64,000 nt of DNA from Acinetobacter corruptisaponis (GCF_030053775.1 NZ_CP125669.1:2413962-2477961); one strand, 5' to 3'. Positions 26,952 to 37,781 are shown, counted from the first letter of the stretch. The notes: generated by a model not told the origin, from the sequence alone. Numbers and translations: made by a program.

Positions 26952-27809
26952 ATGGCTCAACTTCCTGCATCCATGCGCCGCAAACCACGGGCAGCAATTA
27001 GCTCTATCCATGAGAAACCGCCATCACCCAAGCAAAAAATGGTGAATGCGGGAGGGTGGATACTGTTGCTGATCGCTTTCGCTGTGCTCGCAATCGGTCT
27101 TTATGGCTTGTATAAAGTGATGACTGATGCAACCGTGGCGCAATTGCAGATTGTTGGGACCAATTCAGATGTTGAGAATCAACAGCTGGCACAGCACTTA
27201 AATCCGATTATTAAAGACAACTACTTTACTTCAGATTTAGAACAAATTCGGGACCAGGCTTTAAAGGTCTCATGGGTTGACCGTGTGGTGGTGTCACGAG
27301 CTTGGCCAAATGCGATTCGGGTGCGGGTGATGCCACGCCATGCGATTGCACGTTGGGGAACAGGGCGTTTGCTCAGTGACAACGGTGAGGTGTTTAGCGA
27401 GGCGGTGCCTAAAACACATCCAAACCTGCCGCTGCTTCATGGTCCAGTCAGCCAATCCAAAATGATGATGCGTCGCTATAATGAAATCAACCAGTTGTTT
27501 CATCCAGCGAACCTGCGTTTAAAAGAGCTGTATTTAACCGAGCGCATGACATGGTTTATGCAGTTTGATTCGGGTCTGCGTATCATTGTGGATCAGGACC
27601 AGACCATGAACAAGTTGCAGCGACTCAGCCATTTGGCACAAACGGATCTTAAACCTGTATGGTCAAACATCTCGGCGATTGACCTGCGTTACCGCAATGG
27701 CCTTGCCATTCAGTGGAAGAACGCGGCACCGCCCAAGATTGTCAACGGTCAGTTAGTTGTAACGATTGATGACACAAAGCTTGCAGGTGCAATTCAGGCA
27801 AAGCCATAA
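26952..27809 (+). CDS. ftsQ: Cell division protein FtsQ
   Basis: FtsQ is a bitopic inner-membrane protein that links early and late divisome parts through FtsB and FtsL. It has a basic cytoplasmic N-terminus (about 35 residues), one membrane segment (ILLLIAFAVLAIGLYGLY), then a POTRA domain starting VAQLQIVGTNSDVENQQL and the FtsQ beta domain (VRVMPRHAIARWG; GEVFSEAV). The 285-residue length is normal. It is close to ddl (3 bases) and its 3' end lies 67 bases upstream of the chosen ftsA start. Confidence 0.93.
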   Translation: MAQLPASMRRKPRAAISSIHEKPPSPKQKMVNAGGWILLLIAFAVLAIGLYGLYKVMTDATVAQLQIVGTNSDVENQQLAQHLNPIIKDNYFTSDLEQIRDQALKVSWVDRVVVSRAWPNAIRVRVMPRHAIARWGTGRLLSDNGEVFSEAVPKTHPNLPLLHGPVSQSKMMMRRYNEINQLFHPANLRLKELYLTERMTWFMQFDSGLRIIVDQDQTMNKLQRLSHLAQTDLKPVWSNISAIDLRYRNGLAIQWKNAAPPKIVNGQLVVTIDDTKLAGAIQAKP

Positions 27810-27876
27810 TACGTGGCTTAAAAATAACGGGAGATTTTCCCCCGTACTACACAACAAAAGATATGGTATTGAAGTA

Positions 27877-29139
27877 ATGAGTGAAGCTGTTCCCTCAGTT
27901 GTTGCGATTGATATTGGGACCCATAAGGTCTCAGTCTTGATTGGTAAGATCCATGCGCCAGATAAGATTCAGGTCATTGGCATGGCAACTGCTCGCAACC
28001 GAGGTATGGTTAAAGGCAAGATTGTCAGTCTGGACAAGGTGATTGCCGCCATTAAAAATGCGGTGTCTGAGGCCGAGGATATGGCAGAGTGTCGTATCCA
28101 CAGTGCGTGGGTGTCCATTCCAAGTACAGAGTTGCAGAGTTTTTATGCTTCGGGCCGTACCCCTGTGGCCAACCATGATCATATTATTACAACCAATGAA
28201 GTGGTGCGGGCTTTGGAACTGGCAAAAGCCAGCCATGTCTCGCCAGACTATTATCTGGCCAGTGCCGTGCCGCTTGGTTTTGAGCTGGGCGACTCTGGGG
28301 AGTGGGTGCAAAACCCTGTAAACATGTCGGCGCATAGCATGACAGGGCATTATCAGTTGATGATGATGCCAATCAGTACCATGCAAAACCTTGACCGTGC
28401 CATGAAAGGGGCCAATATCGGGGTGGAAAAAATGGTGGTGTCCTGTTTGGCAACCGCTGAAGCCAGCCTGCTCAAGGATGAAAAAGAATATGGTGTCTGT
28501 TTAGTTGACATTGGCGCTGGCATTACCAATCTCGCCGTCTACCTTGATGGGCGTTTGGCACTGGCGCGTACATTGCAGCGTGGTGGTGAAAATGTGACCC
28601 GCGATATTGCCGCTGTTTTACAGACCACCACTGAAGAAGCCGAACGTATCAAGATTCTGCATGGCTGTGTAGACCTGAGTGTGGTGAAGCCAGACCACAT
28701 GATTCAGGTGCAGGGCATTGATGGCACACAAACCATCAGTCGCATTGAGCTTGCAGAAATCATCATTGCACGTTATGAAGAAATCTTCACCTCAATTCGT
28801 GAAGAGCTGGAACATAGTGGCGCAATTCATGGTTTGTATCATGGAGTGGTGCTTACAGGCGATGCCTGCCAGATTGAGGGTATGGTCAATTTGGCACGCC
28901 GTATGCTTGGAGTGTCTGCACACCTGGGCAATCCACCCTTGCAGGTTTATGCCGATGACCAGCACTTGCCAGCCTTGCGCCGTTCCATGTACGCAACGGC
29001 TGCGGGTTTGCTGATGTTTAGCCAGAGTGACTTGCAGGATGCGGTGGAGGAGCCAGAAGAGGCAAATGACCGTAGCTTTATGGATCGGGTTGCCAATGGC
29101 TGGAATGCACTGAACAGCAAGTTGAAGGCGATCTTTTAA
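27877..29139 (+). CDS. ftsA: Cell division protein FtsA
   Basis: FtsA is the actin-like protein that tethers FtsZ to the membrane. The ATG at 27877 (MSEAVPSVVAIDIGTHKVSV) gives 420 residues; an in-frame ATG inside ftsQ is rejected because it adds an unrelated 37-residue leader. Nucleotide-binding motifs are AIDIGTHKVSVLIG, VDIGAGITNLAVY and VVLTGDACQIEGM. The C-terminal amphipathic membrane-targeting helix (SFMDRVANGWNALNSKLKAIF region) is intact. Confidence 0.95.
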   Translation: MSEAVPSVVAIDIGTHKVSVLIGKIHAPDKIQVIGMATARNRGMVKGKIVSLDKVIAAIKNAVSEAEDMAECRIHSAWVSIPSTELQSFYASGRTPVANHDHIITTNEVVRALELAKASHVSPDYYLASAVPLGFELGDSGEWVQNPVNMSAHSMTGHYQLMMMPISTMQNLDRAMKGANIGVEKMVVSCLATAEASLLKDEKEYGVCLVDIGAGITNLAVYLDGRLALARTLQRGGENVTRDIAAVLQTTTEEAERIKILHGCVDLSVVKPDHMIQVQGIDGTQTISRIELAEIIIARYEEIFTSIREELEHSGAIHGLYHGVVLTGDACQIEGMVNLARRMLGVSAHLGNPPLQVYADDQHLPALRRSMYATAAGLLMFSQSDLQDAVEEPEEANDRSFMDRVANGWNALNSKLKAIF

Positions 29140-29305
29140 GTTGTAGGTATTTTGGGGAAAAATTGTTAGGAAGTTGTAATCGTAAGTCACTGGACTTGAC
29201 AAGCTGGGTATTATTGAACAGCATCCTAAACATCAGTTGTTTTAAAAATCAGGGCAGTAACGGGCTGAAGTAACTGCCATTTATATATTAGGAAATCTAA
29301 AGGTC

Positions 29306-30490
29306 ATGGCCTCATTTGAATTTATAGAAGATGAACTAGACGATGGCAACGGTCAAGCCCGTTTCACAGTATTTGGGGTTGGTGGTGGTGGTGGTAATGC
29401 TGTCCAGCACATGGTGCAGTCTGACATTCAGGGTGTAAAGTTTGTCTGTGCCAATACAGACAAGCAGGCGCTGGATAGCATGAATGCGCCGTTTAAAATT
29501 CAATTGGGTGAACAGAGCACACGTGGTTTGGGTGCGGGTGCAAATCCTGAAGTGGGCCAGATTGCGGCAGAAGAAAGTCGTGAAATTATCCGTCAGCACC
29601 TTGAAGGCACGGACATGGTATTCGTCACCGCAGGTATGGGTGGCGGTACGGGTACAGGCGCTGCACCTGTGGTGGCCGAGGTTGCCAAGGAAATGGGTAT
29701 CCTGACTGTAGGTGTTGTGACCACACCATTTAACTTCGAAGGCCGCCGTCGCCAGAAGTCTGCTGAAAAAGGTATTGATGCTTTAGAAGCGCATGTTGAT
29801 TCATTGATCATCATTCCAAACCAGCGCCTACTTAGCGTCTATGGTGACATTTCAATGAAAGATGCCTATAAAAAGGCAGATGATGTATTGCTAAATGCGG
29901 TTCGCAGTATCTTTGACCTTGTGGTAAACCGTGGTCACATCAACCTTGACTTTGCTGACTTGAAAACCGCGATGAGTACCCGTGGTTATGCCATGATGGG
30001 TGCGGGTCTGGGGCGTGGTGAAGACCGTGCTCGTCAGGCGGCTGAACAGGCAATTCGTAGTCCATTGCTGGATAATGTCAATATTATCAACGCTAAAGGC
30101 GTGCTGATCAACATCACGGGTGGGGACGACATTACCCTACGCGAAACCGAGATCATCACTGATGTCGTCAATCAGATTGTTGACTTGGACGAGGGTGAGA
30201 TTTTCTACGGTACGGTGTTTGATCCAGATGCACGTGATGAACTACGTGTGACCGTGATTGCCACTGGTCTGACCCGTAATGCGTCTGAGGTTGAGCATAA
30301 GAAACGTACCGTAACTGCGCATCATGCACCTGTTCAGGCAGCTGCCCAGCAGCCTGTGGACGAGGATGATGTACCTGCGATCAGTAAACGTACCAATACT
30401 GAGGCGCCTGCAACCGCGGCACCGAGTTCGACTCCACGTTCATCGCCAATGAGTATTCAGGATTACCTGAAAAATCAACAGCGTAAATAA
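29306..30490 (+). CDS. ftsZ: Cell division protein FtsZ
   Basis: FtsZ is the tubulin-like GTPase that forms the cytokinetic ring. The 394-residue protein shows [11 protein letters not shown], the tubulin signature [10 protein letters not shown], and the T7 loop [11 protein letters not shown] with its catalytic aspartate. A variable linker rich in Ala, Pro and Thr leads to a C-terminal [12 protein letters not shown], where the conserved FtsA/ZipA-binding tail expected in FtsZ proteins ends. There is a 166-base gap after ftsA that can hold a dedicated promoter. Confidence 0.97.
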   Translation: MASFEFIEDELDDGNGQARFTVFGVGGGGGNAVQHMVQSDIQGVKFVCANTDKQALDSMNAPFKIQLGEQSTRGLGAGANPEVGQIAAEESREIIRQHLEGTDMVFVTAGMGGGTGTGAAPVVAEVAKEMGILTVGVVTTPFNFEGRRRQKSAEKGIDALEAHVDSLIIIPNQRLLSVYGDISMKDAYKKADDVLLNAVRSIFDLVVNRGHINLDFADLKTAMSTRGYAMMGAGLGRGEDRARQAAEQAIRSPLLDNVNIINAKGVLINITGGDDITLRETEIITDVVNQIVDLDEGEIFYGTVFDPDARDELRVTVIATGLTRNASEVEHKKRTVTAHHAPVQAAAQQPVDEDDVPAISKRTNTEAPATAAPSSTPRSSPMSIQDYLKNQQRK

Positions 30491-30508
30491 TAAAATCATA
30501 TGGTTAGA

Positions 30509-30539
30509 GAAAGGGTATAAGCAATTATGCCTTTTTTTA
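30509..30539 (+). terminator. ftsZ terminator
   Basis: An imperfect hairpin (AAAGG-TATAA against TTATGCCTTT) is followed by a run of seven T and a second T-rich stretch, 20 bases past ftsZ. Confidence 0.7.
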
Positions 30540-30657
30540 TTTTTTGAGATAAGATGCGGGTTGACATTTCTGCCAACAACCGATTCGATTTATCAAGTGT
30601 CAAAACGCCCTAAATATGCTAAGTTATAGCGGTTTTTGCAAATGAAGTTAGCATGGC

Positions 30658-31560
30658 ATGGTGAAACAACGTACTCTCAAGCGTGTGGTGAAAGCGAGCG
30701 GTATTGGTCTGCACAGTGGTCAAAAAGTGCTGATCAATTTTGTTCCACACCATATTGATGGAGGCATTGTCTTTCGCCGCATTGACCTGAACCCACCTGT
30801 TGATATCCCTGCAAATGCCTTGCTGATCCAGGAAGCATTCATGTGCTCCAACCTTGTCCGTGAAGACATTAAGGTGGGAACCATTGAGCATGTCATGAGT
30901 GCGATTGCAGGGCTTGGCATCGACAACCTGATTGTTGAGGTGTCTGCCTCTGAAGTGCCCATCATGGATGGCAGTGCGGGGCCATTTATCTATTTGCTCA
31001 TGCAGGGTGAACTTGCCGAGCAAGACGCCGCCAAAAAGTTTATCCGTATCTTAAAACCTGTTGAGGCATTGCTTGATGACAAGCGTGCGATCTTTACGCC
31101 CCATTCAGGTTTTCAGCTGAATTTCACCATTGATTTTGACCATCCTGCCTTTGCCAAGGAATACCAGTCGGCCACCATTGATTTCTCAACGGAAACTTTT
31201 GTTTATGAGGTGAGTGAGGCGAGAACCTTTGGTTTTATGAAAGACCTGGATTACTTGAAAGCCAACAATCTGGCCTTGGGCGCAAGTCTGGAAAATGCCA
31301 TTGGTGTTGATGATACAGGCGTGGTCAATGAAGAAGGACTGCGTTTCGCGGATGAGTTCGTGCGACATAAAATTCTGGATGCGGTTGGTGATCTATACCT
31401 GTTGGGACATCAGGTGATTGCCAAGTTTGATGGCTATAAATCGGGTCATGCGCTGAATAATCAGCTATTACGCAATGTTCAAAATGATCCAGACTGCTAT
31501 GAAATTGTAACATTTAATAACGAGAATGACTGTCCGATTCCTTATGTGAGTGTGACATAA
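30658..31560 (+). CDS. lpxC: UDP-3-O-acyl-N-acetylglucosamine deacetylase
   Basis: LpxC is the zinc-dependent committed step of lipid A synthesis. The 300-residue protein begins [21 protein letters not shown]. Zinc ligands are visible as His in [16 protein letters not shown] and the His/Asp of [11 protein letters not shown]. The catalytic His is in SGHALNN. It follows ftsZ after its terminator and therefore has its own promoter in the 118-base gap after that terminator. It is convergent with dciA. Confidence 0.96.
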   Translation: MVKQRTLKRVVKASGIGLHSGQKVLINFVPHHIDGGIVFRRIDLNPPVDIPANALLIQEAFMCSNLVREDIKVGTIEHVMSAIAGLGIDNLIVEVSASEVPIMDGSAGPFIYLLMQGELAEQDAAKKFIRILKPVEALLDDKRAIFTPHSGFQLNFTIDFDHPAFAKEYQSATIDFSTETFVYEVSEARTFGFMKDLDYLKANNLALGASLENAIGVDDTGVVNEEGLRFADEFVRHKILDAVGDLYLLGHQVIAKFDGYKSGHALNNQLLRNVQNDPDCYEIVTFNNENDCPIPYVSVT

Positions 31561-31657
31561 GTCATTGTCTTTTCTTGGTAACGTTATATTGTATCAATGT
31601 AAACTGAGATTTTTGTCACATAAACAACTTTGTATTCCAATGCTTAAGATAAGCGAT

Positions 31658-32098
31658 TTACTTTTTATTGCTTGCCAAACGCAGTAGAGCTTGGCTAAGC
31701 TTAGGGTCGCTCACATATTCAGCGGCGCTGCGTAATAACTCTTGGGTCTCTGAAGTTAGTGCTTTAGACGGGGGGGATGGTTCTGTAGGGACAGTAGTTT
31801 TATGTCTTAACCGAACCTGGATTTTTCGTAATTCCCTGAGGCTTTCAAGTTGGGCTAACTGCGCAACATAGTTGCTTTGTAAATAGCTGAGTTGACTAAT
31901 CATTGCCTGATTTTCACCAGTTATGGTCAAGACACCATGTTGATAACAAACAACCTGCCATTGCTCTGGTTGGGGCAGCAAAGGTTGAATAATTTTCGTA
32001 ATTTGTTTCCATTGGGTAACTTGCGTCGTTAGAAACGTTAAGTTTCCAGTTTTTATGTGTTGTCCTTTCTGTTGAAAAACGTTGCTAGGCTCAGACAT
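31658..32098 (-). CDS. dciA: DciA-like DUF721 protein (replicative helicase operator)
   Basis: A 146-residue DUF721 protein. The family includes DciA, which loads the DnaB helicase in bacteria that lack phage-derived DnaC or DnaI. The KH-like N-terminal domain is visible as WKQITKIIQPLLP, VVCYQHGVLTITGENQAM and LSYLQSNYVAQLAQL; a Pro/Ser-rich linker leads to a helical C-terminus. Its position between lpxC and an M23 peptidase gene is usual for this lineage. The gene symbol rests on family assignment. Confidence 0.75.
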   Translation of the reverse strand: MSEPSNVFQQKGQHIKTGNLTFLTTQVTQWKQITKIIQPLLPQPEQWQVVCYQHGVLTITGENQAMISQLSYLQSNYVAQLAQLESLRELRKIQVRLRHKTTVPTEPSPPSKALTSETQELLRSAAEYVSDPKLSQALLRLASNKK

Positions 32099-32204
32099 AT
32101 TCGCTTCCTCGGAGGTTGTGTGTCCATCTTAAGCGTTCAGTTCAACTGTGATCAAGGAAGAGATGATAAAGGAACTTTTTAAGGACGGTTTCAAGAGGTT
32201 TTTT

Positions 32205-32906
32205 ATGCATCATACGCGTCGTATTTTACTCGCATTTTCATTGGCTGCGTCAGCTGCGTCAGTTGCTTTTGCAGACTACCAGAATATCACCCAGGCAACA
32301 GAGGGTGACCGTTTAGAACAGTTGTCACAAACCTTGGCACAGGGTTCATATACTCATCCAGATGATCTGGATCTGCCAGCCATTTCGAATGTGTCTGTTA
32401 AACTACGTGAAAAAACCATTGAGCTGAACAATGCAACCATTGAAAAGAAATATGGTCGTTCGGCAATCTCCTCTCAGGACAATGCACCAACATTCTCTGC
32501 CAATACAGGCTATTCCTGGCTGGTGAGCCATCCACTACAGGAAGGGCGGGTTAGCTCCACCTGGGGAACCCGAACCTTACTGGGTTCAACCCGCCATCAT
32601 TCAGGTGTGGATCTTGCCGCACCATCAGGTACGCCAATTTATGCCACAGGTCCAGGTGTGGTGACCAAATCGGGTTGGGGCACAGGTTATGGCCAGTATG
32701 TTGAAATTGATCATGGCAATGGCTACATCACCCGTTATGCCCATGCATCACGTCTATTGGTGAATGCAGGTGACCGTGTCAATGCAGGTGAGCATATTGC
32801 CAATGTCGGTTGTACAGGCCGTTGTACAGGACCACATTTACATTTTGAAGTGGTTAAGGATGGTCAACGTAAAAATCCATCAACCTATCTCGCAATGTTA
32901 CCGTAA
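32205..32906 (+). CDS. M23-family metallopeptidase (LytM domain), periplasmic
   Basis: A 233-residue exported peptidoglycan hydrolase or hydrolase regulator. The ATG at 32205 follows AAGAGG and starts a signal peptide (MHHTRRILLAFSLAAS, ending AFA). The C-terminal M23 domain has zinc ligands in HHSGVDLAAPSG (His and Asp) and in GPHLHFEV (His-x-His), with the fold core ARYAH-like segment ITRYAHAS. All metal ligands are present, so endopeptidase activity is likely, unlike EnvC/NlpD-type activators that have lost them. Monocistronic, divergent from dciA. Confidence 0.88.
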   Translation: MHHTRRILLAFSLAASAASVAFADYQNITQATEGDRLEQLSQTLAQGSYTHPDDLDLPAISNVSVKLREKTIELNNATIEKKYGRSAISSQDNAPTFSANTGYSWLVSHPLQEGRVSSTWGTRTLLGSTRHHSGVDLAAPSGTPIYATGPGVVTKSGWGTGYGQYVEIDHGNGYITRYAHASRLLVNAGDRVNAGEHIANVGCTGRCTGPHLHFEVVKDGQRKNPSTYLAMLP

Positions 32907-32940
32907 TTTAATTTGTTAACAGTTGTATATAAATACTGTG

Positions 32941-32970
32941 AAAAATCGCCTTTATTGGCGATTTTTTTAT
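32941..32970 (+). terminator. Terminator after M23 peptidase gene
   Basis: A perfect 10-bp stem AAAAATCGCC / GGCGATTTTT with the loop TTTATT and a T run. Confidence 0.92.
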
Positions 32971-33111
32971 ATTTTTGTTTGAATTAGGTCAATGACTATT
33001 TAGTGAGAAAATAATAAGGAGTTTTATATTCACCTAGGGCAATATCCTTATCAAAGTAAAACATGATAGAAATAGTACCGACAAAATAACTTAAGGGAAA
33101 AGGTGAATTGT

Positions 33112-35829
33112 ATGGCGTTTTATGGCGACTCTGACGCGCAGGAAACCCAGGAATGGCAAGAAGCATTTGATTCAGTATTACAACATATGGGCACGGAACG
33201 CGCCGCTTTCTTACTAGAAAAACTATATCAACGGGCAATTGCAAAACACGTTCCAATCCAACGTCTCAATACACCTTACCTCAACACCATTTCAGTTGAA
33301 GAGCAACCTGCGATGCCAGGTGACCAGGACATGGAGCGCCGTATTCGCGCCCTGATTCGCTGGAATGCCCTGGCGATGGTGTTGCGTGCCAATAAAACTG
33401 GGGATGACCTCGGTGGGCATCTTGCCAGCTTCGCATCCTCCGCCACTTTGTATGATGTGGGCTTTAACCATTTTTTCCGTGCCGCCTCGGATAATTTCGG
33501 CGGTGACATGATTTATTATCAGGGTCATTGCGCACCTGGTATCTACGCGCGTTCTTTTCTGGAAGGCCGTTTAACCGAAGAACAGCTCAATAATTTCCGC
33601 CGTGAGGTGGGGGGCAATGGTCTTCCGAGTTATCCGCATCCCTACCTGATGCCTGACTATTGGCAGTTCCCAACCGTGTCGATGGGTCTTGGCCCCATTA
33701 TGTCGATCTATCAGGCCCATATCCAAAAGTATCTGATGAATCGTGGCCTGATCAAGGAAGAAGACCGCAAAGTCTGGGCCTATCTCGGTGATGGTGAAAT
33801 GGATGAGCCTGAAAGCCTGGGAGCCATTTCACTGGCAGGTCGTGAGAAGCTGGATAATTTGGTTTGGGTGGTAAACTGTAACTTGCAGCGTCTGGATGGA
33901 CCAGTGCGGGGCAATGGCAAGATCATTCAGGAACTGGAGTCGATTTTCCGTGGCGCAGGCTGGCGTGTGATTAAGGTGGTCTGGGGCCGTCACTGGGATC
34001 CGTTACTTGCCCAGGACACTTCAGGGGCATTAAAGGCACGTATGGAAGAAGCGGTGGATGGCGATTACCAGCGCTATCAGGTGAAAGGGGGTGCCTATGC
34101 CCGTGAGAACTTCTTTGGCAAGTATCCAGAAGCGGCTGAACTGGTCAAGAATCTCAGTGATGAAGATATTGATGCGCTCAACCGTGGTGGACATGACCCC
34201 TACAAGGTCTATGCCGCCTATGCGGAGGCAACCAAGAGCAAGGGACAGCCAACCGTCATTTTAGCCAAGACAGTCAAGGGCTATGGTTTGTCCGATGAAA
34301 TCGAGGCGGTCAATAAAACCCACCAGATCAAGAAAATGCAGCTTGATTCATTGAAGTATGTACGTGACCGTTTTAACCTGCCGATTAATGATGAACAGCT
34401 TGAAGAACTGCCATTCTATCGCCCAGCGGAAAACTCGCCTGAGCTGAAGTATATGAAGGCGCGTCGTGAGGCTTTGGGTGGTTACCTGCCTGCGCGCCGT
34501 AAGAACAGCACCTCCCTGCCAATTCCAGAGCTTTCCATTTTTGATGCTGTACTGAAAGGCAGTGGTGAGAAGCAGCAGTCCACCACCATGCTGATGGTGC
34601 GCCTGATCTCGGCATTATTGAAGGAAAAGGCTATCAAGGACCATGTGGTGCCGATCGTACCCGATGAGGCACGTACCTTTGGTCTGGAGGGGATGTTCCG
34701 TCAACTGGGTATTTATGCGGCACACGGACAGAAATATACGCCCGAAGATAATGAGCAGCTCATGAACTACCGTGAGGCCAAAGATGGGCATATGCTACAG
34801 GAAGGCATCAACGAGGCGGGTGCAATGAGCGCATGGGCAGCATTGGGCACCAGTTATTCAACCAATAACCTGCCGATGATTCCAATGTATATGTACTACT
34901 CCATGTTTGGTTTTCAGCGTATTGGCGACATTGCATGGGCAGCGGGTGATGCACAGGCGCAGGGCTTCCTACTTGGCGCGACCGCTGGCCGTACCACACT
35001 GAACGGTGAGGGTTTGCAGCATCAGGATGGCCATTCGCATATTCTGGCAGGTACCATTCCAAACTGTGTTGCCTATGATCCCTGCTTTGGTTATGAGCTT
35101 GCGGTGATTGTGCATGATGGCCTGAAACGCATGTATCAGGATCAGGAGCGGGTGTTCTATTATCTTACGGTGATGAATGAAAACTATGAGCATCCTGAAA
35201 TGCCAGCGGGGGCTGAAGAGGGCATTAAACGCGGGATGTATTTATTAGAAAAAGATGAGCAGGCAACTGTTCAATTGCTGGGTTCAGGTGTGATTTTGCG
35301 TGAAGTGATTAAAGCCGCGAAAATTTTGCGTGATGAATACCAAATCCATTCCAATGTATGGAGTGTCACCAGCTTTAATGAGCTAGCGCGTGATGGGATG
35401 GCATGTGATGAATACAACCGCTTACATCCATTGGCGGATACTGCAAAAGAGTCATGGGTGTCACAGCAGTTACGTAATACCGATGGCATTGTGGTTTCTG
35501 CAACAGACCACATGCGTGTCTACAGCGAGCAAATCCGAGCCTATCTGCCAGACAACCGTCCATACGTGACCTTGGGTACTGATGGTTATGGCCGTTCGGA
35601 TACCCGTGGCAACCTGCGCAGTTATTTCGGTGTGGATGCGGCCCATATCGTGGTGGCAACCCTGAAGAAACTGGCGGATGAAGGCGAAGTTGAAAACCGT
35701 CTGGTCAAGGATGCGATTTCTTCTTTTGAACTGGATACTGATCGTCCAGTGGCGTGGGCACCCCAGGCACATCCTCAGGTGCAGGCGGTGGCTGAATACC
35801 ATGAACATCAAACAGGTGAGGGGAACTGA
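33112..35829 (+). CDS. aceE: Pyruvate dehydrogenase E1 component (homodimeric type)
   Basis: AceE decarboxylates pyruvate and transfers the acetyl group to the lipoyl arm of E2. The ATG at 33112 (MAFYGDSDAQETQEW) is preferred to a GTG three codons earlier; AAAAGG lies upstream. The 905-residue length is that of the single-chain gammaproteobacterial E1. The thiamine-diphosphate motif is present as GDGEMDEPESLG followed by VVNCNLQRLDGPV. aceF starts 2 bases after the stop, so E1 and E2 are cotranscribed; lpd is not in the window. Confidence 0.97.
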   Translation: MAFYGDSDAQETQEWQEAFDSVLQHMGTERAAFLLEKLYQRAIAKHVPIQRLNTPYLNTISVEEQPAMPGDQDMERRIRALIRWNALAMVLRANKTGDDLGGHLASFASSATLYDVGFNHFFRAASDNFGGDMIYYQGHCAPGIYARSFLEGRLTEEQLNNFRREVGGNGLPSYPHPYLMPDYWQFPTVSMGLGPIMSIYQAHIQKYLMNRGLIKEEDRKVWAYLGDGEMDEPESLGAISLAGREKLDNLVWVVNCNLQRLDGPVRGNGKIIQELESIFRGAGWRVIKVVWGRHWDPLLAQDTSGALKARMEEAVDGDYQRYQVKGGAYARENFFGKYPEAAELVKNLSDEDIDALNRGGHDPYKVYAAYAEATKSKGQPTVILAKTVKGYGLSDEIEAVNKTHQIKKMQLDSLKYVRDRFNLPINDEQLEELPFYRPAENSPELKYMKARREALGGYLPARRKNSTSLPIPELSIFDAVLKGSGEKQQSTTMLMVRLISALLKEKAIKDHVVPIVPDEARTFGLEGMFRQLGIYAAHGQKYTPEDNEQLMNYREAKDGHMLQEGINEAGAMSAWAALGTSYSTNNLPMIPMYMYYSMFGFQRIGDIAWAAGDAQAQGFLLGATAGRTTLNGEGLQHQDGHSHILAGTIPNCVAYDPCFGYELAVIVHDGLKRMYQDQERVFYYLTVMNENYEHPEMPAGAEEGIKRGMYLLEKDEQATVQLLGSGVILREVIKAAKILRDEYQIHSNVWSVTSFNELARDGMACDEYNRLHPLADTAKESWVSQQLRNTDGIVVSATDHMRVYSEQIRAYLPDNRPYVTLGTDGYGRSDTRGNLRSYFGVDAAHIVVATLKKLADEGEVENRLVKDAISSFELDTDRPVAWAPQAHPQVQAVAEYHEHQTGEGN

Positions 35830-35831
35830 TT

Positions 35832-37781
35832 ATGCAAATCCAAACACCTGATATTGGCGTAGATAAGGCGCTGGTCGCGGAAATTCTGGTGAAAGTCGGT
35901 GATCATGTTGCCGTTGATGACAGCCTTTTGGTGCTGGAGTCAGACAAGGCAACGGTTGAAGTACCAAGCACCAAGGCAGGCATCGTCAAAAATATTCTGG
36001 TTCAGCAGGGCGATGAGGTTACCGAGGGCGTGGCACTGATCGAGCTGGAAGATGAATCTCAAACTGCTGAATCACCTGGGCAGGAGAAGCCAGAGTCCGA
36101 TGCAGCAAAAGCAGAAGAAAAGCCTGTGGTGGAAGCGGAACCAGAAGCTAAGCCAGCAGTTGAAACCACTCAGGCAGCAGCTTCCAGCCAAGTGCTTGAT
36201 GTGAAAGTTCCAGATATTGGCGTGGAAAAGGCGCTGGTTGCGGAAGTGCTGGTTAAAGTGGGTGACCAGATTGAACCTGAACAGAGCATTGTGGTGGTTG
36301 AGTCGGACAAGGCCACGGTGGAAGTACCCAGTACAGTTGCTGGTGTTGTTGAGGCGGTCCAGATCAAGGAGGGCGACAGCGTTAAGGAGGGTGTGGTATT
36401 GATTCAGGTCAAGACTACAAACACCGATACGCCATCTGAACCAGAGGCCAAACCAGATAAAACGCAGGAAACTGACTCTTCCAGTACAGAAACAGGTGAG
36501 CTGGAAATTACCGTGCCTGATCTGGGTGTGGAAAAGGCATTGGTTTCAGAAATTCTGGTGAATGTGGGTGACCATGTCGAAGCACAGCAAAGCCTGTGTG
36601 TGGTTGAGTCTGATAAGGCCTCGGTTGAGGTGCCAAGCTCATCTGCGGGTATTGTGAAAGCCATCCATGTGTCACCGAATCAGGAAGTCCGTCAGGGCAT
36701 GGCGCTGGCAACCATTGAGGTGAGTGGCGAGGAAGTTGCCCCAGCAAAGCCCAAGGCTCAGGCTGCGGTTCCAGCAGAAAGTAAAGCCACAGCGAAGCCG
36801 CAACCGACAGCATCGACAACAGCCACTCCTGTGCAGGCAGAGAAACTGACCAAGGCACAGGAAGAAGATAACGCTAAAGTCTATGCAGGCCCTGCCGTGC
36901 GTAAACTGGCGCGTGAACTGGGTGTGGTACTTGCCCAGGTAAAAGCTTCGGGTGAGCATGGCCGTGTGATGAAGGAAGATGTGTTTGCCTATGTGAAAAC
37001 ACGATTAACCGCGCCACAGGCCGCTTCCTCATCCCAGACGGTGGCAGTCACTGCTGGTTTGCCAGCATTACCAGACTTTAGTGCCTTTGGCGATGGTGAA
37101 GTAAAGGTAATGACACGCTTGCAGCAGGTGTCCGTACCACAACTGTCATTGAACAATTTCATTCCTCAAGTCACCCAGTTTGACTTGGCGGATATTACTG
37201 AACTGGAAGCATGGCGCGGCGAACTTAAGGATGGTTTCAAGAAGCAGGGTATTAGCCTAACTATCTTGGCCTTTATTGCCAAAGCTGTTGCCCATTTGCT
37301 GAAAGAGGAGCCTTATTTTGCTGGGCATTTGGCAGACGACCAGAAGTCGGTGCTGCTGCGTAACGAAATTCATATGGGGATCGCAGTTGCAACGCCAGAT
37401 GGCTTAACGGTTCCTGTATTGCGTAATCCTGACCAGAAATCCATTAAGCAGATTGCCACTGAGTTGGCTGAGCTGAGCCAGAAGGCACGTGATCGTAAGT
37501 TGTCACCAAAAGACCTGCAAGGTGCCAACTTTACCATTACCAGTCTGGGCAGTATTGGTGGAACAGCGTTTACGCCATTGGTGAACTGGCCGCAAGTAGC
37601 AATTTTGGGTATCTCACCTGCAACCATGCAGCCTGTGTGGAACGGTAAGGACTTTGATCCAAGATTAATGCTGCCATTGTCACTGTCCTATGACCATCGG
37701 GTGATTAATGGTGCGGATGCGGCGCGTTTTAGCAATAAATTGACCAAACTGTTAAAGGATATTCGAAGTTTGTTGCTGTAA
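35832..37781 (+). CDS. aceF: Pyruvate dehydrogenase E2 (dihydrolipoamide acetyltransferase), three lipoyl domains
   Basis: AceF transfers the acetyl group from lipoamide to CoA and forms the core of the complex. Three lipoyl domains occur in tandem, each with a lipoylated lysine in ESDKATVEVP, ESDKATVEVP and ESDKASVEVP, joined by Ala/Pro/Glu-rich linkers. Next come a peripheral-subunit-binding domain (GPAVRKLARELGV, GEHGRVMKEDV) and the catalytic domain with SYDHRVINGADAARF. At 649 residues it equals the three-lipoyl enterobacterial form. It is preceded by a GAGGGGAA ribosome binding site inside the aceE stop region. Confidence 0.97.
   Translation: MQIQTPDIGVDKALVAEILVKVGDHVAVDDSLLVLESDKATVEVPSTKAGIVKNILVQQGDEVTEGVALIELEDESQTAESPGQEKPESDAAKAEEKPVVEAEPEAKPAVETTQAAASSQVLDVKVPDIGVEKALVAEVLVKVGDQIEPEQSIVVVESDKATVEVPSTVAGVVEAVQIKEGDSVKEGVVLIQVKTTNTDTPSEPEAKPDKTQETDSSSTETGELEITVPDLGVEKALVSEILVNVGDHVEAQQSLCVVESDKASVEVPSSSAGIVKAIHVSPNQEVRQGMALATIEVSGEEVAPAKPKAQAAVPAESKATAKPQPTASTTATPVQAEKLTKAQEEDNAKVYAGPAVRKLARELGVVLAQVKASGEHGRVMKEDVFAYVKTRLTAPQAASSSQTVAVTAGLPALPDFSAFGDGEVKVMTRLQQVSVPQLSLNNFIPQVTQFDLADITELEAWRGELKDGFKKQGISLTILAFIAKAVAHLLKEEPYFAGHLADDQKSVLLRNEIHMGIAVATPDGLTVPVLRNPDQKSIKQIATELAELSQKARDRKLSPKDLQGANFTITSLGSIGGTAFTPLVNWPQVAILGISPATMQPVWNGKDFDPRLMLPLSLSYDHRVINGADAARFSNKLTKLLKDIRSLLL

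Noticed and set aside
36170..36700. Repetitive DNA across aceF
   Set aside because: It reflects the three homologous lipoyl domains of E2, a normal feature of this protein.
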